Origin: JAIOPA01 sp046076045
GTDB lineage: Bacteria; Eisenbacteria; RBG-16-71-46
Assembly: GCA_046076045.1 (NCBI GenBank)
Contig: JBJTRI010000104.1
Coordinates: forward strand, 1 to 33,033
Reading direction: 5' to 3'
Length of the DNA: 33,033 nucleotides
The notes under the pieces were generated by a model, which was not told the origin of the DNA, ran no database searches, and was given only the letters and a program-made list of their open reading frames with translations. The number at the start of each line of letters is the position of its first letter. Within the stretch, counting starts at the first letter, position 1. The position numbers and the translations under genes were made by a program. Below are positions 7,416 through 15,747 of the stretch, piece by piece.

Positions 7416-8602
7416 GGGTGTTCGTGCTGCCGTCGTGGTGGCCGAGCGAGCGGCATGGCCTGCTCACCGGCAGCTTCGTGCGCGAGTGGGTGGCCGCCCT
7501 GCACCGCACCGGACGGGTGCGACTCGACGTCAGCCTGACCGGGCAGGGCACGCACGAGTGGTCCGCGGCGCGCGTGCGCGCGTGGCTCGCGCAGCCGTGG
7601 CCGCACGGGGCGCAGCGGCCGCGTCGCCGCGAGGTGGCGCCGGGGTGGACCGAGTACTCGCGTCCGGCCTCGAGTGCCCGCTTCGGGTGGCGCGCGGCGT
7701 GGCTGCCCGGCGTGCTGCGGGCCCATCGCGCGAACCTCGCGCAGTCGATCGCCGAGCACGGTCGTCCCGACCTGCTGCATGCGCACGTCGCGTGGCCGGC
7801 GGGGGCGGTGGCGATGCGGTTGTCGCGCGAGACGGGCATCCCGTACGCGATCACCGAGCACATGAGCCCGTTCCCCTTCGCGTTCCTCGAACGCGACGGC
7901 GCGGTGGTGCCCGAGGTCGTCGAGCCGCTGCGCGGTGCGCGCGCCGTGTTCGCGGTCGGGAACGCGCTCGCGGCGCGCATCGCGGCCACCACCGGGGTGC
8001 GCGCCGAGGTCGTCCCGAACGGCGTGGACGGGGCGTTCTTCCGCCCGGGCCGCGCCCGCGGTGCGGGCTTCACGTTCCTCACCGTCGCGAGCCTCCAGCC
8101 CCAGAAGGGCATCGACGACCTGCTGCGCGCCGTGGCCGCGCTCGGTCCGCTGCCCGGCGTGCGCTTCCGCATCGTGGGTGCCGGGGTCGCCGCCGCGGAG
8201 TATCGTGCGCTCGCGGCCTCGCTCGGCGTGACGGACCGCGTCGAGTGGCTCGGGGCGCGCTCGCGCGCGGGCGTGCGCGACGCCCTGCAGGACTGCGACG
8301 CGTTCGTGCTCACCAGTCGCCACGAGAGCTTCGGCGTCGTGGTCGCGGAAGCGCTCGCGTGCGGGCGGCCGGTGGTGGCGACGCGCAGCGGTGGACCGGA
8401 GGACCTCGTGGGCGAGCAGGACGGCATCCTGGTGCCGGTCGGGGACGTGCAGGCGATCGCCGCGGCGCTGCGCGCCGTGGCGAGCGGTGCGTGCGCGTTC
8501 GACCCCGACGGGATCCGGGCGCGCTTCGAGTCGCGCTTCGAGGCCGCGGTGGTGGCCGAGCGCACGGTCGAGCGGCTGCGGGCCGCGGCAGGGCTGGCCT
8601 GA
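7412..8602 (+). CDS. Glycosyltransferase family 4 (GT-B fold), first of four
   Basis: This retaining GT4 glycosyltransferase of 396 residues adds a sugar to the growing lipid-linked glycan. The N-terminal half contains DLLHAHVAWPAGAVAMRL and the acceptor-side ITEHMSPFPF. The hinge has VVPNGVDGAFFRPG, typical of the family. The C-terminal donor domain contains LTVASLQPQKGIDDLLRAV, a VEWLGARSR segment, and the E-x7-E motif ESFGVVVAEALACGRPVV that holds the nucleotide-sugar. The ATG overlaps the flippase stop as ATGA. Donor and acceptor cannot be predicted. One base separates it from asnB. Confidence 0.92.
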   Translation: MRVFVLPSWWPSERHGLLTGSFVREWVAALHRTGRVRLDVSLTGQGTHEWSAARVRAWLAQPWPHGAQRPRRREVAPGWTEYSRPASSARFGWRAAWLPGVLRAHRANLAQSIAEHGRPDLLHAHVAWPAGAVAMRLSRETGIPYAITEHMSPFPFAFLERDGAVVPEVVEPLRGARAVFAVGNALAARIAATTGVRAEVVPNGVDGAFFRPGRARGAGFTFLTVASLQPQKGIDDLLRAVAALGPLPGVRFRIVGAGVAAAEYRALAASLGVTDRVEWLGARSRAGVRDALQDCDAFVLTSRHESFGVVVAEALACGRPVVATRSGGPEDLVGEQDGILVPVGDVQAIAAALRAVASGACAFDPDGIRARFESRFEAAVVAERTVERLRAAAGLA

Positions 8603-8603
8603 G

Positions 8604-10526
8604 ATGTGCGGCATCGCGGGACTCGTGGGTCGGCCCGGGCGCGAGGTCGAGGGGCTGCGCGGCTGGGCCCGCGACCTCGCCCATCGCGGCCCCGACGACC
8701 TCGGCGTCGCCGAGTGGCGCGCGGGCGTACTCGACCGGCATCGCGAGCCCGAGCGCATCGCCCCCGACTCCGAGGTCGTGCTGTTCCACCGCCGACTCTC
8801 GATCCTCGACCTGTCGCCGGCGGGTGCGCAGCCCATGTCCACCGCCGACGGGCGCTGGCACCTCGTGCTCAACGGCGAGATCTACGACTACCTCGAGCTG
8901 CGCGCCGAACTCGAGGCCGAGGGCGTGCGGTTCCGTTCGAACTCCGACACCGAGGTGCTGCTCGAGGCGTTCGCGCGCCGCGGGCCCGCGCTGCTGCCTC
9001 GGCTCACCGGGATGTTCGCGTTCGCCGCGCTCGACACCGTGGCGCGGCGCCTCTACCTGGCGCGCGATGCGTTCGGCATCAAGCCGCTGGTGTGGACGCG
9101 CACGGCCGCGGGCTTCGCGTTCGCCTCGGAGCCCAAGGCGCTGCTCGCGCTGCCGGGCGTGGCCCGAGGCGTGGATGCGCAGCGCGTCTACGACTACCTG
9201 CGGTTCGGGCTCACCGACCATGGCGACGGCACCCTGCTCGCCGCGCTGCGCCAGTTGCCCGCCGGGCACTGGATGGAGGTGCCGCTCGACGGCGGCGCGC
9301 CGCTCGAGCCTGTGCGTTGGTGGGCGCCCGACCCCGACGCGCGCTTCGAGGGCTCGTTCGAGGCCGCGGCCACGCGCTTGCGCGAACTGTTCCTCGACAG
9401 CGTGCGCCTGCACCTGCGGAGCGACGTGCCGATCGGGGCGGCGCTCTCGGGCGGTATCGACTCCAGCGCGATCGTGATGGCGATGCGTGCGGTCGAGCCG
9501 CGACTCGACCTGCACGCCTTCAGCTACATCGCCGACGACCCGCGCCTGAGCGAGGCACGCTGGGTGGACGTGGTCGGGGCCGCCTCGGGGGCGCGGGTGC
9601 ACCGCACCGGCGCGGCCCCCGACGACCTGCTCCACGACCTCGACGCCCTGCTGGGCGCGCAGGACGAACCGTTCGGCAGCACCAGCATCTACGCCCAGCA
9701 CCGGGTGTTCCGACTCGCGCGCGAGCACGGTGTCACCGTCATGCTCGACGGGCAGGGCGCCGACGAACTGCTGGGTGGGTACCACACCTTCGCCGCCGCG
9801 CGGCTCGCGTCGCTCGTGCGACAGGGCCGCATCGGGCAGGCCCTCGGCTTCCTGCGCCGCGCCTCGGCGGGGCCGGGCCGTGGTGCGCTCGCGCTGTGGG
9901 CGGGCGAGTTCCTGGTGCCGCCCGCGCTGCAGTCGTGGGTGCGACCGCTCGTGGGGCAGGAGCTCACCCCCGCGTGGCTCGATGCCGCCTGGTTCCGCGC
10001 GCGCGGCGTGCGCCTCACGCCCGCCAAGTACACCTACACCGACGGCGCCGACGTCCTGCGCGCGCAGCTGCGGCGAGCGACCACGTGGTCGAGCCTGCCG
10101 ATGCTGCTGCGCTACGAGGACCGCAACTCGATGGCGCACTCCATCGAGAGCCGGGTGCCGTTCCTCACCACCGCGCTCGCGGACTTCCTGCTGTCGTTGC
10201 CCGAGGAGTACCTCGTGGACCGCGACGGCGTGTCGAAGGCGGTGTTCCGGCGCGCCATGCGTGGCATCGTGCCCGACGCCATCCTCGATCGCCGCGACAA
10301 GATCGGCTTCGCGACCCCCGAGGCGGCGTGGCGCCGCTCGCTGCGGCCGCGCCTCGAGGCGCGCTTCGCGAGCGCGGCCGCGGGCGGGGTGCCGGTGTTC
10401 CGGCCCGTGGCCCTGACGCGCGCCTTCGAGCGTGCGCTCGCGCGCGGGGACGGTCGCGACTTCCGGCCGTGGCGCTGGTTCAACTTCCTCGAGTGGGCCG
10501 AGCGCACCGGGGCGGTGTTCGAGTGA
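8604..10526 (+). CDS. asnB: Asparagine synthetase (glutamine-hydrolysing) AsnB family
   Basis: The 640-residue protein has a class II glutamine amidotransferase domain beginning MCGIAGLVGR, where Cys2 is the nucleophile. HRGPDDLGV and LNGEIYDYLELRAEL follow in the same domain. The synthetase domain carries the ATP-pyrophosphatase P-loop IGAALSGGIDSSAIVMAM and, later, a LDGQGADELLGGYHTF segment. The family makes asparagine from aspartate, ATP and glutamine; homologues in glycan clusters amidate carboxylates such as uronic acids. Its place between two glycosyltransferase genes, with overlap downstream (GTGA), makes glycan amidation a reasonable inference. Plain asparagine synthesis remains possible. 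Confidence 0.92.
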   Translation: MCGIAGLVGRPGREVEGLRGWARDLAHRGPDDLGVAEWRAGVLDRHREPERIAPDSEVVLFHRRLSILDLSPAGAQPMSTADGRWHLVLNGEIYDYLELRAELEAEGVRFRSNSDTEVLLEAFARRGPALLPRLTGMFAFAALDTVARRLYLARDAFGIKPLVWTRTAAGFAFASEPKALLALPGVARGVDAQRVYDYLRFGLTDHGDGTLLAALRQLPAGHWMEVPLDGGAPLEPVRWWAPDPDARFEGSFEAAATRLRELFLDSVRLHLRSDVPIGAALSGGIDSSAIVMAMRAVEPRLDLHAFSYIADDPRLSEARWVDVVGAASGARVHRTGAAPDDLLHDLDALLGAQDEPFGSTSIYAQHRVFRLAREHGVTVMLDGQGADELLGGYHTFAAARLASLVRQGRIGQALGFLRRASAGPGRGALALWAGEFLVPPALQSWVRPLVGQELTPAWLDAAWFRARGVRLTPAKYTYTDGADVLRAQLRRATTWSSLPMLLRYEDRNSMAHSIESRVPFLTTALADFLLSLPEEYLVDRDGVSKAVFRRAMRGIVPDAILDRRDKIGFATPEAAWRRSLRPRLEARFASAAAGGVPVFRPVALTRAFERALARGDGRDFRPWRWFNFLEWAERTGAVFE

Positions 10527-11749
10527 GCGCGCGCGCCGACGTCGTGCTGGTGACGCAGTTCTTCCCGCCCGAGACCGGGGCCGGCGCACGGCGGGCGGGC
10601 GCACTCGCGAGCGCGCTCGCCGCGCGCACGCGCCTCGCGGTCCGCACGCTCGCGCCGGGCTACCCCGACCCGGCGCTCTACGAGGCGGGCGCGGCCGCGC
10701 GATCCGACGCCGCACTCGCGGCACGCGTGACGCGCGGGCCGGCCTTCCGTCCGCACGAGCGCTCGTTCACGCGCCGCGCCTGGCTCGAGATCGGCATGGC
10801 ACGCGCACTGGTGCGCGGGGTGCGCGAGGCCGCGCCGCGCGTCGTGGTGGTGAGCACGCCCAGCATGTTCCTGGCGCCGTTCGCGGCGTGGCAGGCGCGG
10901 CGCTGTGGTGCGCGCCTCGTGTGGGACCTGCGCGACCTCACGTGGCGCTACGCGCTCGAGAGCGCCCAGCCGTCGTGGCCGCAGCGGCTCGTGCTGCATG
11001 CGCTCGAGGCCGTGTTCGTGCGGTTGCTGCGCGGGGCCGACCTCGTGGTGGCCGCCACGCCGGGCATCGCGGCGATCCTCGCCGAGCAGGGCGTGCGCGC
11101 CGACCGCATCGTCACGGTGACCAACGGCGTCACGCGCGCGTTCCTCGCGGCGTTCGGGGAGGCGCCGCGGGCGCTGCCGCCGAGGCCACGGCTCACGTAC
11201 GTCGGGCTCATGGGCCACAACCACGACGTGCGCGTGCTCGTGGACCTTGCCCGCATGCTGCCCGAGGTGGACCTGCACCTCGTCGGTGACGGTCCCGACC
11301 GCGCCGCGGTCGAGGCCCACGCGCGCGCGAACGGGGTCGCGAACGTCGTGTTCCACGGCTACGTCACCGGGCCCGAGGCGCTGGCCGCGCACTACCGCGA
11401 CAGCGACGTGCTGGTCGCACACACGCGCGCCACGCCGACGCTCGATCGCATCGTCGTGCCCGCGAAGACGTTCGAGTACTTCGCCACGGGCCGCCCGGTG
11501 GTCTATGCGGGCTCGGGCGACACCGCCGATCGCCTGCGCGCGCTCGACCTCGCGCGCGTCGTGCCGCCCGGCGACGCGTCCGCCCTCGCGACCGCGGTGC
11601 GGGCCGCGCTCGCCGACCCCGCGGGTTCGGCGGCGCGCGCGGCCCGGGCGCGCGCCTGGGTCGCCGAGCACCACGCGCGCGAGGCGCGCATGGACGCGCT
11701 AGTCGAGGACATGGTGCGGCGTTTCGGGCTCGACGCGGCGGTGGTGTAG
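10523..11749 (+). CDS. Glycosyltransferase family 4, WbuB-like, second of four
   Basis: The 408-residue protein opens with VVLVTQFFPPETGAGARRAG, the start typical of WbuB-like GT4 enzymes, which often transfer deoxy or N-acetylated sugars. The family motifs follow: LVWDLRDLTW, VVAATPGIAAILAEQGV, VTVTNGV at the hinge, LTYVGLMGHNHDVRVLVDLA at the donor domain and VPAKTFEYFATGRPVVYAG, which has a K-x-x-E-type donor site. The GTG start overlaps the asnB stop (GTGA). The specific sugar is unknown. The next gene starts 13 bases downstream. Confidence 0.9.
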   Translation: MSARADVVLVTQFFPPETGAGARRAGALASALAARTRLAVRTLAPGYPDPALYEAGAAARSDAALAARVTRGPAFRPHERSFTRRAWLEIGMARALVRGVREAAPRVVVVSTPSMFLAPFAAWQARRCGARLVWDLRDLTWRYALESAQPSWPQRLVLHALEAVFVRLLRGADLVVAATPGIAAILAEQGVRADRIVTVTNGVTRAFLAAFGEAPRALPPRPRLTYVGLMGHNHDVRVLVDLARMLPEVDLHLVGDGPDRAAVEAHARANGVANVVFHGYVTGPEALAAHYRDSDVLVAHTRATPTLDRIVVPAKTFEYFATGRPVVYAGSGDTADRLRALDLARVVPPGDASALATAVRAALADPAGSAARAARARAWVAEHHAREARMDALVEDMVRRFGLDAAVV

Positions 11750-11762
11750 CGTCCGCGCGCCC

Positions 11763-12932
11763 ATGGAACCGTCCCCTCGCACCGAACCCGTCGCGCGCGT
11801 CGCCGTGGTCACCACCGTGCACCGCTGGGGCGACCCGCGCGTGTTCGAGCGCGAGACCGCGGCGTGGCTCGAGTGGGGCTGCGAGGTGCACGCGTTCGTG
11901 CCCGCCGCCGCGCCGCCCGAGCGACGGGGGTGGAGCGCGACGCCGCACCTGCACGTGCATGCGCTGCCCCTGCCCACGGGTCGTGCGGCGCGCATGCGGC
12001 TCGCGTTCGGCATCGGTGGTGAGGTCGCGCGGCACGGCCCGTTCGACGTCGTGCACTTCCACGACCCCGAGCTGGTGCCCGCCATGGCCGTGCTCGCGCG
12101 CCGTTGGCCGCGCGCGTACCTGTTGTACGACGTGCACGAGGAGCTGCCGCTCGAGGTGCGCTCGAAGCCGTGGATCGCGCCCGCGCTGCGTCCGTTCGTC
12201 GCGGCGGGCGCGCACCTGCTGTGGGCGCTGGCCCGCGCCTCGTTCGCGGGCTTCGCCCCGGCCACCGAGGCGATCGCGCGGCACTGGCCGAGCGAGCGCA
12301 CGCGCATCGTGCACAACTACCCCAAGTCGGTGTACGCGATCCCCGACCACGAGGTCGCGACGCCCGACCCCGCGCGCGTCGTGTACGTGGGCGGCCTCAC
12401 CGAGGTGCGTGGCATCCGCGCGATGCTGGACGCCGTGCGGCTCGTGCGTCGCGACCGCCCTGCGCTCGGCCTCGAGCTCTACGGGCCGGTCATGGACGCC
12501 GCGCTCGAGCCGGTGGTGGCCGCGGCGGTCGCCGAGGGTTGGTGCACGCACACGCCGTGGCTCGCCCCCGAGGTGCTCGCCGCGCGCGCGCGCGGCACCG
12601 GGGTCGGCCTGCTGCCGTACCTGCCCGCGCCCGACCACCTCGAAGCGCTGCCGACCAAGCTGTTCGAGTACATGGCCATGGGCGTGCCGGTGCTGGCGAG
12701 CGACTTCCCGCTGTGGCGCACGCTGGTCGAGCGCAGCGGGGCCGGGCGCGTCGCCGCGCCGGAGCCGGCGGCGTTCGCGGGCGTGCTGGCCGCGATGCTC
12801 GCCGACCCCGCCGCGCTCGCGGCCCAGGCGGCGAGCGGCCGGACCGCGCAGCGCGAGCGGTATCGCTGGGAGGCCGAGCGCGAGCAGCTGCGCTGGCATC
12901 TCGAGCGCGCCCGCGAGAGGATGCGGTCATGA
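11763..12932 (+). CDS. Glycosyltransferase family 4, third of four
   Basis: This 389-residue GT-B protein has the opening VAVVTTVHRWGDPRVFERE, a form seen in GT4 enzymes that begin with an HxxxDxRV(F) motif. The central DVVHFHDPELVPAMAVLA and LLYDVHEELPLEV shape the acceptor pocket. The C-terminal half contains VVYVGGLTEVRGIRAMLDAV, GVGLLPYLPAPDHLEALPTK and LFEYMAMGVPVLASDFPLWR for the donor. The ATG at 11763 starts the protein cleanly. The stop overlaps wecB as ATGA. It is probably the last transferase in this operon arm; substrate unknown. Confidence 0.91.
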   Translation: MEPSPRTEPVARVAVVTTVHRWGDPRVFERETAAWLEWGCEVHAFVPAAAPPERRGWSATPHLHVHALPLPTGRAARMRLAFGIGGEVARHGPFDVVHFHDPELVPAMAVLARRWPRAYLLYDVHEELPLEVRSKPWIAPALRPFVAAGAHLLWALARASFAGFAPATEAIARHWPSERTRIVHNYPKSVYAIPDHEVATPDPARVVYVGGLTEVRGIRAMLDAVRLVRRDRPALGLELYGPVMDAALEPVVAAAVAEGWCTHTPWLAPEVLAARARGTGVGLLPYLPAPDHLEALPTKLFEYMAMGVPVLASDFPLWRTLVERSGAGRVAAPEPAAFAGVLAAMLADPAALAAQAASGRTAQRERYRWEAEREQLRWHLERARERMRS

Positions 12933-14026
12933 GACTGCTCACCGTCGTCGGGGCCCGGCCCCAGTTCGTGAAGGCCGCCGTACTGTCGCGCGCGATCGCC
13001 GCGCACGGGGCGGGGCTCACCGAGGTCCTCGTCCACACCGGCCAGCACCACGACACGCAGATGTCGGACGTGTTCTTCCACGAGCTCGGTCTGCCGGTGC
13101 CCACGCACCATCTGGGGGTCGCGGGCGGGACGCACGGCGAGATGACCGCGCGCATGCTCGAGCGCCTCGAGCCGGTGCTCGCGGCCGAGGCGCCCGACTG
13201 GGTCATCGTGCACGGCGACACCAACTCGACGCTCGCGGGCGCGCTCGCCGCGGCCAAGCTGCGCCTGCCGTTGGCCCACGTCGAGGCCGGTCTGCGCTCG
13301 TTCGACCGCGGCATGCCCGAGGAGGTCAACCGCATCCTCACCGACCACTGCTCGGACCTGCTGTTCGCGCCGACCGTGACCGCGGTCGAGAACCTGCGGC
13401 AGGAGGGGCTGCGCGGCGCGCGGGTGCGGCTGGTCGGGGACGTCATGCACGACTCGGCCCTGTGGCACGGCGCACATGCGCGCCCGACGCCCGCGCTGGC
13501 CGAACTGCTCGCGACGCTGCGCGACGGGTTCCTGGTCGCGACCGTGCACCGCGCCGGCAACACCGACGACCCCGCGCGACTGGCCGCCATCCTCGGCGCG
13601 CTCGGCGACATCGCGGCGAGTCGGCCGGTGGTTTTGCCGCTCCACCCGCGCACGCGCACCCGTCTGGCGGGCTGGACGCCGCCGGCCGGGCTGCACGTCA
13701 TCGAGCCGGTCGGCTACCTCGACATGGTGGCCATGCTGGCCGCGTGCGCGGGCGTGCTCACCGACAGCGGTGGCCTGCAGAAGGAGGCCTACTTCGCGGG
13801 TCGGCGCTGCCTCGTGCTGCGCGAGGCCACCGAGTGGGTCGAGCTGGTGGATGGCGGCTACGCGCGGCTGGTGGGCGCCGATCGCGAGCGCATCGTGCGC
13901 GAGGCCGCGAGCTTCCTGCAGGGTGGGCTCGACGGCGTGCGCGACCTGTACGGCGACGGCCGCGCCGGCGAGCGCATCGTCGCCGCGCTCGTGCAGTCGA
14001 GCGGGGCGAACGCCCGCTCGCACTGA
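12929..14026 (+). CDS. wecB: UDP-N-acetylglucosamine 2-epimerase (non-hydrolysing)
   Basis: This cytoplasmic enzyme interconverts UDP-GlcNAc and UDP-ManNAc, feeding ManNAc or ManNAcA into polysaccharide. The 365-residue length is typical. The signatures are present: VVGARPQFVKAAVLSRAI, VLVHTGQHHDTQMSDVFF, VIVHGDTNSTLAGALAA, LAHVEAGLRSFDRGMPEEVN, and LTDSGGLQKEAYFAGRRCLV with the catalytic Glu region. The ATG overlaps the previous stop (ATGA). It is the last + strand gene of the long operon. Together with a WecA-type priming enzyme it points to an ECA- or capsule-like glycan containing HexNAc sugars. Confidence 0.95.
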   Translation: MRLLTVVGARPQFVKAAVLSRAIAAHGAGLTEVLVHTGQHHDTQMSDVFFHELGLPVPTHHLGVAGGTHGEMTARMLERLEPVLAAEAPDWVIVHGDTNSTLAGALAAAKLRLPLAHVEAGLRSFDRGMPEEVNRILTDHCSDLLFAPTVTAVENLRQEGLRGARVRLVGDVMHDSALWHGAHARPTPALAELLATLRDGFLVATVHRAGNTDDPARLAAILGALGDIAASRPVVLPLHPRTRTRLAGWTPPAGLHVIEPVGYLDMVAMLAACAGVLTDSGGLQKEAYFAGRRCLVLREATEWVELVDGGYARLVGADRERIVREAASFLQGGLDGVRDLYGDGRAGERIVAALVQSSGANARSH

Positions 14027-14047
14027 CGCTCGGCGCGCGTCGGTGCG

Positions 14048-14068
14048 GGGCGTGCTCGCGTCACGCCC
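14048..14068. terminator. Hairpin between convergent operon ends
   Basis: GGGCGTG at 14048-14054 pairs with CACGCCC at 14062-14068 around a 7-base loop, between the end of wecB and the end of the oppositely read priming-transferase gene. Its position suits a bidirectional terminator, but there is no U-run on either side. Confidence 0.4.
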
Positions 14069-14122
14069 GTGGCGAGCCGACCGCTGCGCGACAGGTGTCG
14101 GGGTGAGCGGCGGGCGGTAGGG

Positions 14123-15520
14123 TCAGGACGCGCTCGCGTCCCGGAACACGCGTGTGACCGTGAGCAGCAGGATGCGCAGGTCGAACCCGAGCGACCAGTT
14201 CTGCACGTAGTGCAGGTCGTAGCGGATGCGCTCCTCGAGCGGGGTGTCGCCGCGCAGGCCGTTGACCTGCGCCCAGCCCGTCATGCCGGCCTTGACGTGG
14301 TGGCGCAGCATGTAGCGCGGGATCGAGCCGCGGAACTCCTCGACGAACCGTGGCTGCTCGGGGCGCGGACCCACGAGGCTCATGTCGCCCCGGAACACGT
14401 TCCACAGCTGCGGCAACTCGTCGAGCGACAGCTTGCGCAGCGTGGTGCCCAGGGCGGTGCGGCGCGGGTCGTCCTTCACCGTCCAGCCGGGGCCCTGGCG
14501 CTCGGCGTCCACGCGCATGCTGCGGAACTTGAGCATGCGGAAGCGGCGGCCGTTCATGCCCACGCGCTCCTGCGCGAACAGGATGGGGCCCGGCGAGTCC
14601 AGCCGGACGAGGAGCGCGAGGAGCGCGAGCACGGGGGCGAGCACGATCAGTCCGAGCCCCGAGCACACGAGGTCGAACGTGCGCTTCACGACCGCGTTCC
14701 AGCCCTGCTCCGGGCTCTCGGTGACGAGCACGACCGGCAGCCCGTCGAAGTCCTCGACGCTCGGGTTGAGGCGGAACGCCTGCGTGAGGTCGGGCACCAG
14801 CCGCACCGCGGCGGTCGAGTCCGAGAGCAGCGAGAGCGCTTCGGCCTCGGCCTCCCACTCGCGGCGCTCGAGCGCGACGTAGATGACCTCGGCGTGCGTG
14901 CGCTCGGCGATGCGCGCCAGATCCGGGACCGCGCCCAGCACGGGCAGGCCGTAGAGCGTGCGTCCGACCTCGGTCGGGTCGGCGCTCACGATGCCGATGA
15001 CGCGCAGGCCGTAGTGCTCGTGGCGGCGGATCTTCTTGAGCAGCATGCGCGCGGGTTCGCCCGAGCCCACGACCAGCGTGTGCCGCAGGTTGCGGCCGCG
15101 CGAGCGCATCGCGCGCAGCGCGAGTCGCGCCACGAGCCGCACCCCGACGAGCGCGAACGTCGCGAGCGCCATGAACAACAGGATGGTCGAGCGCGACAGT
15201 TCGCCGCGCACGTAGAACGAGCCGATGCCCGCGAACCCGGCCACCACCACCATGGCCTTCACGACCGCGAGCAGTTCGTTGCCGAGGCGCGCGGTGCGGG
15301 CCGAGCGGTGCAGCCCGAACGAGCGCAGCACGAGCAGCGCCACCGGGGTGAGCACCGCACCGCTCCACAGGTACAACTCGAGCGGCGGCACGCCGAGCGG
15401 CGTGGGCAGGTCGAGCACGTGGAAGCGGAGCGCGTAGGCGCCGAGCCAGGCCGCGGCGATCAGCACGCCGTCCACGACGAACATGCCGGTGGCGAACAAC
15501 TGGCGATGGCGGGCGAACAT
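14123..15520 (-). CDS. Polyprenyl-phosphate hexose-1-phosphate transferase (WcaJ/WbaP type)
   Basis: This inner-membrane priming enzyme of 465 residues transfers a hexose-1-phosphate to undecaprenyl phosphate. It starts with about four hydrophobic segments, then a Rossmann-like domain with HTLVVGSGEPARMLLKKI. The C-terminal catalytic domain begins KRTFDLVCSGLGLIVLAPVL and carries MLKFRSMRVDAER (metal-binding Asp-Glu), LRKLSLDELPQLWNVFRGDM, SLVGPRPEQP and AGMTGWAQVNGLRGDTPLEE. It is read opposite to its neighbours. No ribosome binding site precedes the ATG, and a TAACCT box ends only six bases before it, so the mRNA may be leaderless. It is a different class of priming enzyme from the WecA-type gene at 1422, so the locus may make two glycans or one is accessory. 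Confidence 0.93.
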   Translation of the reverse strand: MFARHRQLFATGMFVVDGVLIAAAWLGAYALRFHVLDLPTPLGVPPLELYLWSGAVLTPVALLVLRSFGLHRSARTARLGNELLAVVKAMVVVAGFAGIGSFYVRGELSRSTILLFMALATFALVGVRLVARLALRAMRSRGRNLRHTLVVGSGEPARMLLKKIRRHEHYGLRVIGIVSADPTEVGRTLYGLPVLGAVPDLARIAERTHAEVIYVALERREWEAEAEALSLLSDSTAAVRLVPDLTQAFRLNPSVEDFDGLPVVLVTESPEQGWNAVVKRTFDLVCSGLGLIVLAPVLALLALLVRLDSPGPILFAQERVGMNGRRFRMLKFRSMRVDAERQGPGWTVKDDPRRTALGTTLRKLSLDELPQLWNVFRGDMSLVGPRPEQPRFVEEFRGSIPRYMLRHHVKAGMTGWAQVNGLRGDTPLEERIRYDLHYVQNWSLGFDLRILLLTVTRVFRDASAS

Positions 15521-15526
15521 GGGCGC

Positions 15527-15555
15527 AGGTTAGAGGAACCCGGGGCCGGCCCCAA
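15527..15555 (-). promoter_or_regulatory. Candidate leaderless promoter of the priming transferase
   Basis: On the - strand, TTGGGG (15555-15550) is followed by a 17-base spacer and TAACCT (15532-15527). The ATG begins at 15520, six bases beyond the -10, so transcription would start at or next to the start codon. The absence of a Shine-Dalgarno fits this. Confidence 0.4.
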
Positions 15556-15577
15556 GCGCCGCGCTTGAAGCGCCGCG
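15554..15577. repeat. Direct repeat AAGCGCCGCG in the divergent promoter region
   Basis: AAGCGCCGCG occurs at 15554-15563 and again at 15568-15577, spaced 14 bases apart, between the two divergent candidate promoters. AAGCG-CCG-CGCTT at 15554-15566 is also a short inverted repeat. It could be a regulator site shared by both genes, or chance in GC-rich DNA. Confidence 0.35.
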
Positions 15578-15593
15578 GGGGCGGCCCTATCGT
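15565..15593 (+). promoter_or_regulatory. Candidate promoter of the fourth glycosyltransferase
   Basis: TTGAAG at 15565-15570 and TATCGT at 15588-15593 are separated by 17 bases, a good sigma-70-like arrangement. Initiation near 15600 leaves a leader of about 147 bases before the GTG at 15748. It lies back to back with the candidate - strand promoter. Confidence 0.4.
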
Positions 15594-15747
15594 CGGGCGC
15601 GGTGCTCGATGGGTCCGCATGGAGGCGGGCCGTGCGGGTGCCCGCCCTCGCACCCGGAGAGTCCGCCACGCTCCCGCCGACCGGTCCCGCCGCCCTCCCG
15701 GCCCGCGCGCCGCAGCCCGCGCACGCGGGCCGCCCCGGAGCCGCCGC

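Noticed and set aside
15565..15747. N-terminal extension of the fourth glycosyltransferase
   Set aside because: The added residues are Arg/Pro-rich without family similarity; a GGAG site supports the GTG at 15748.
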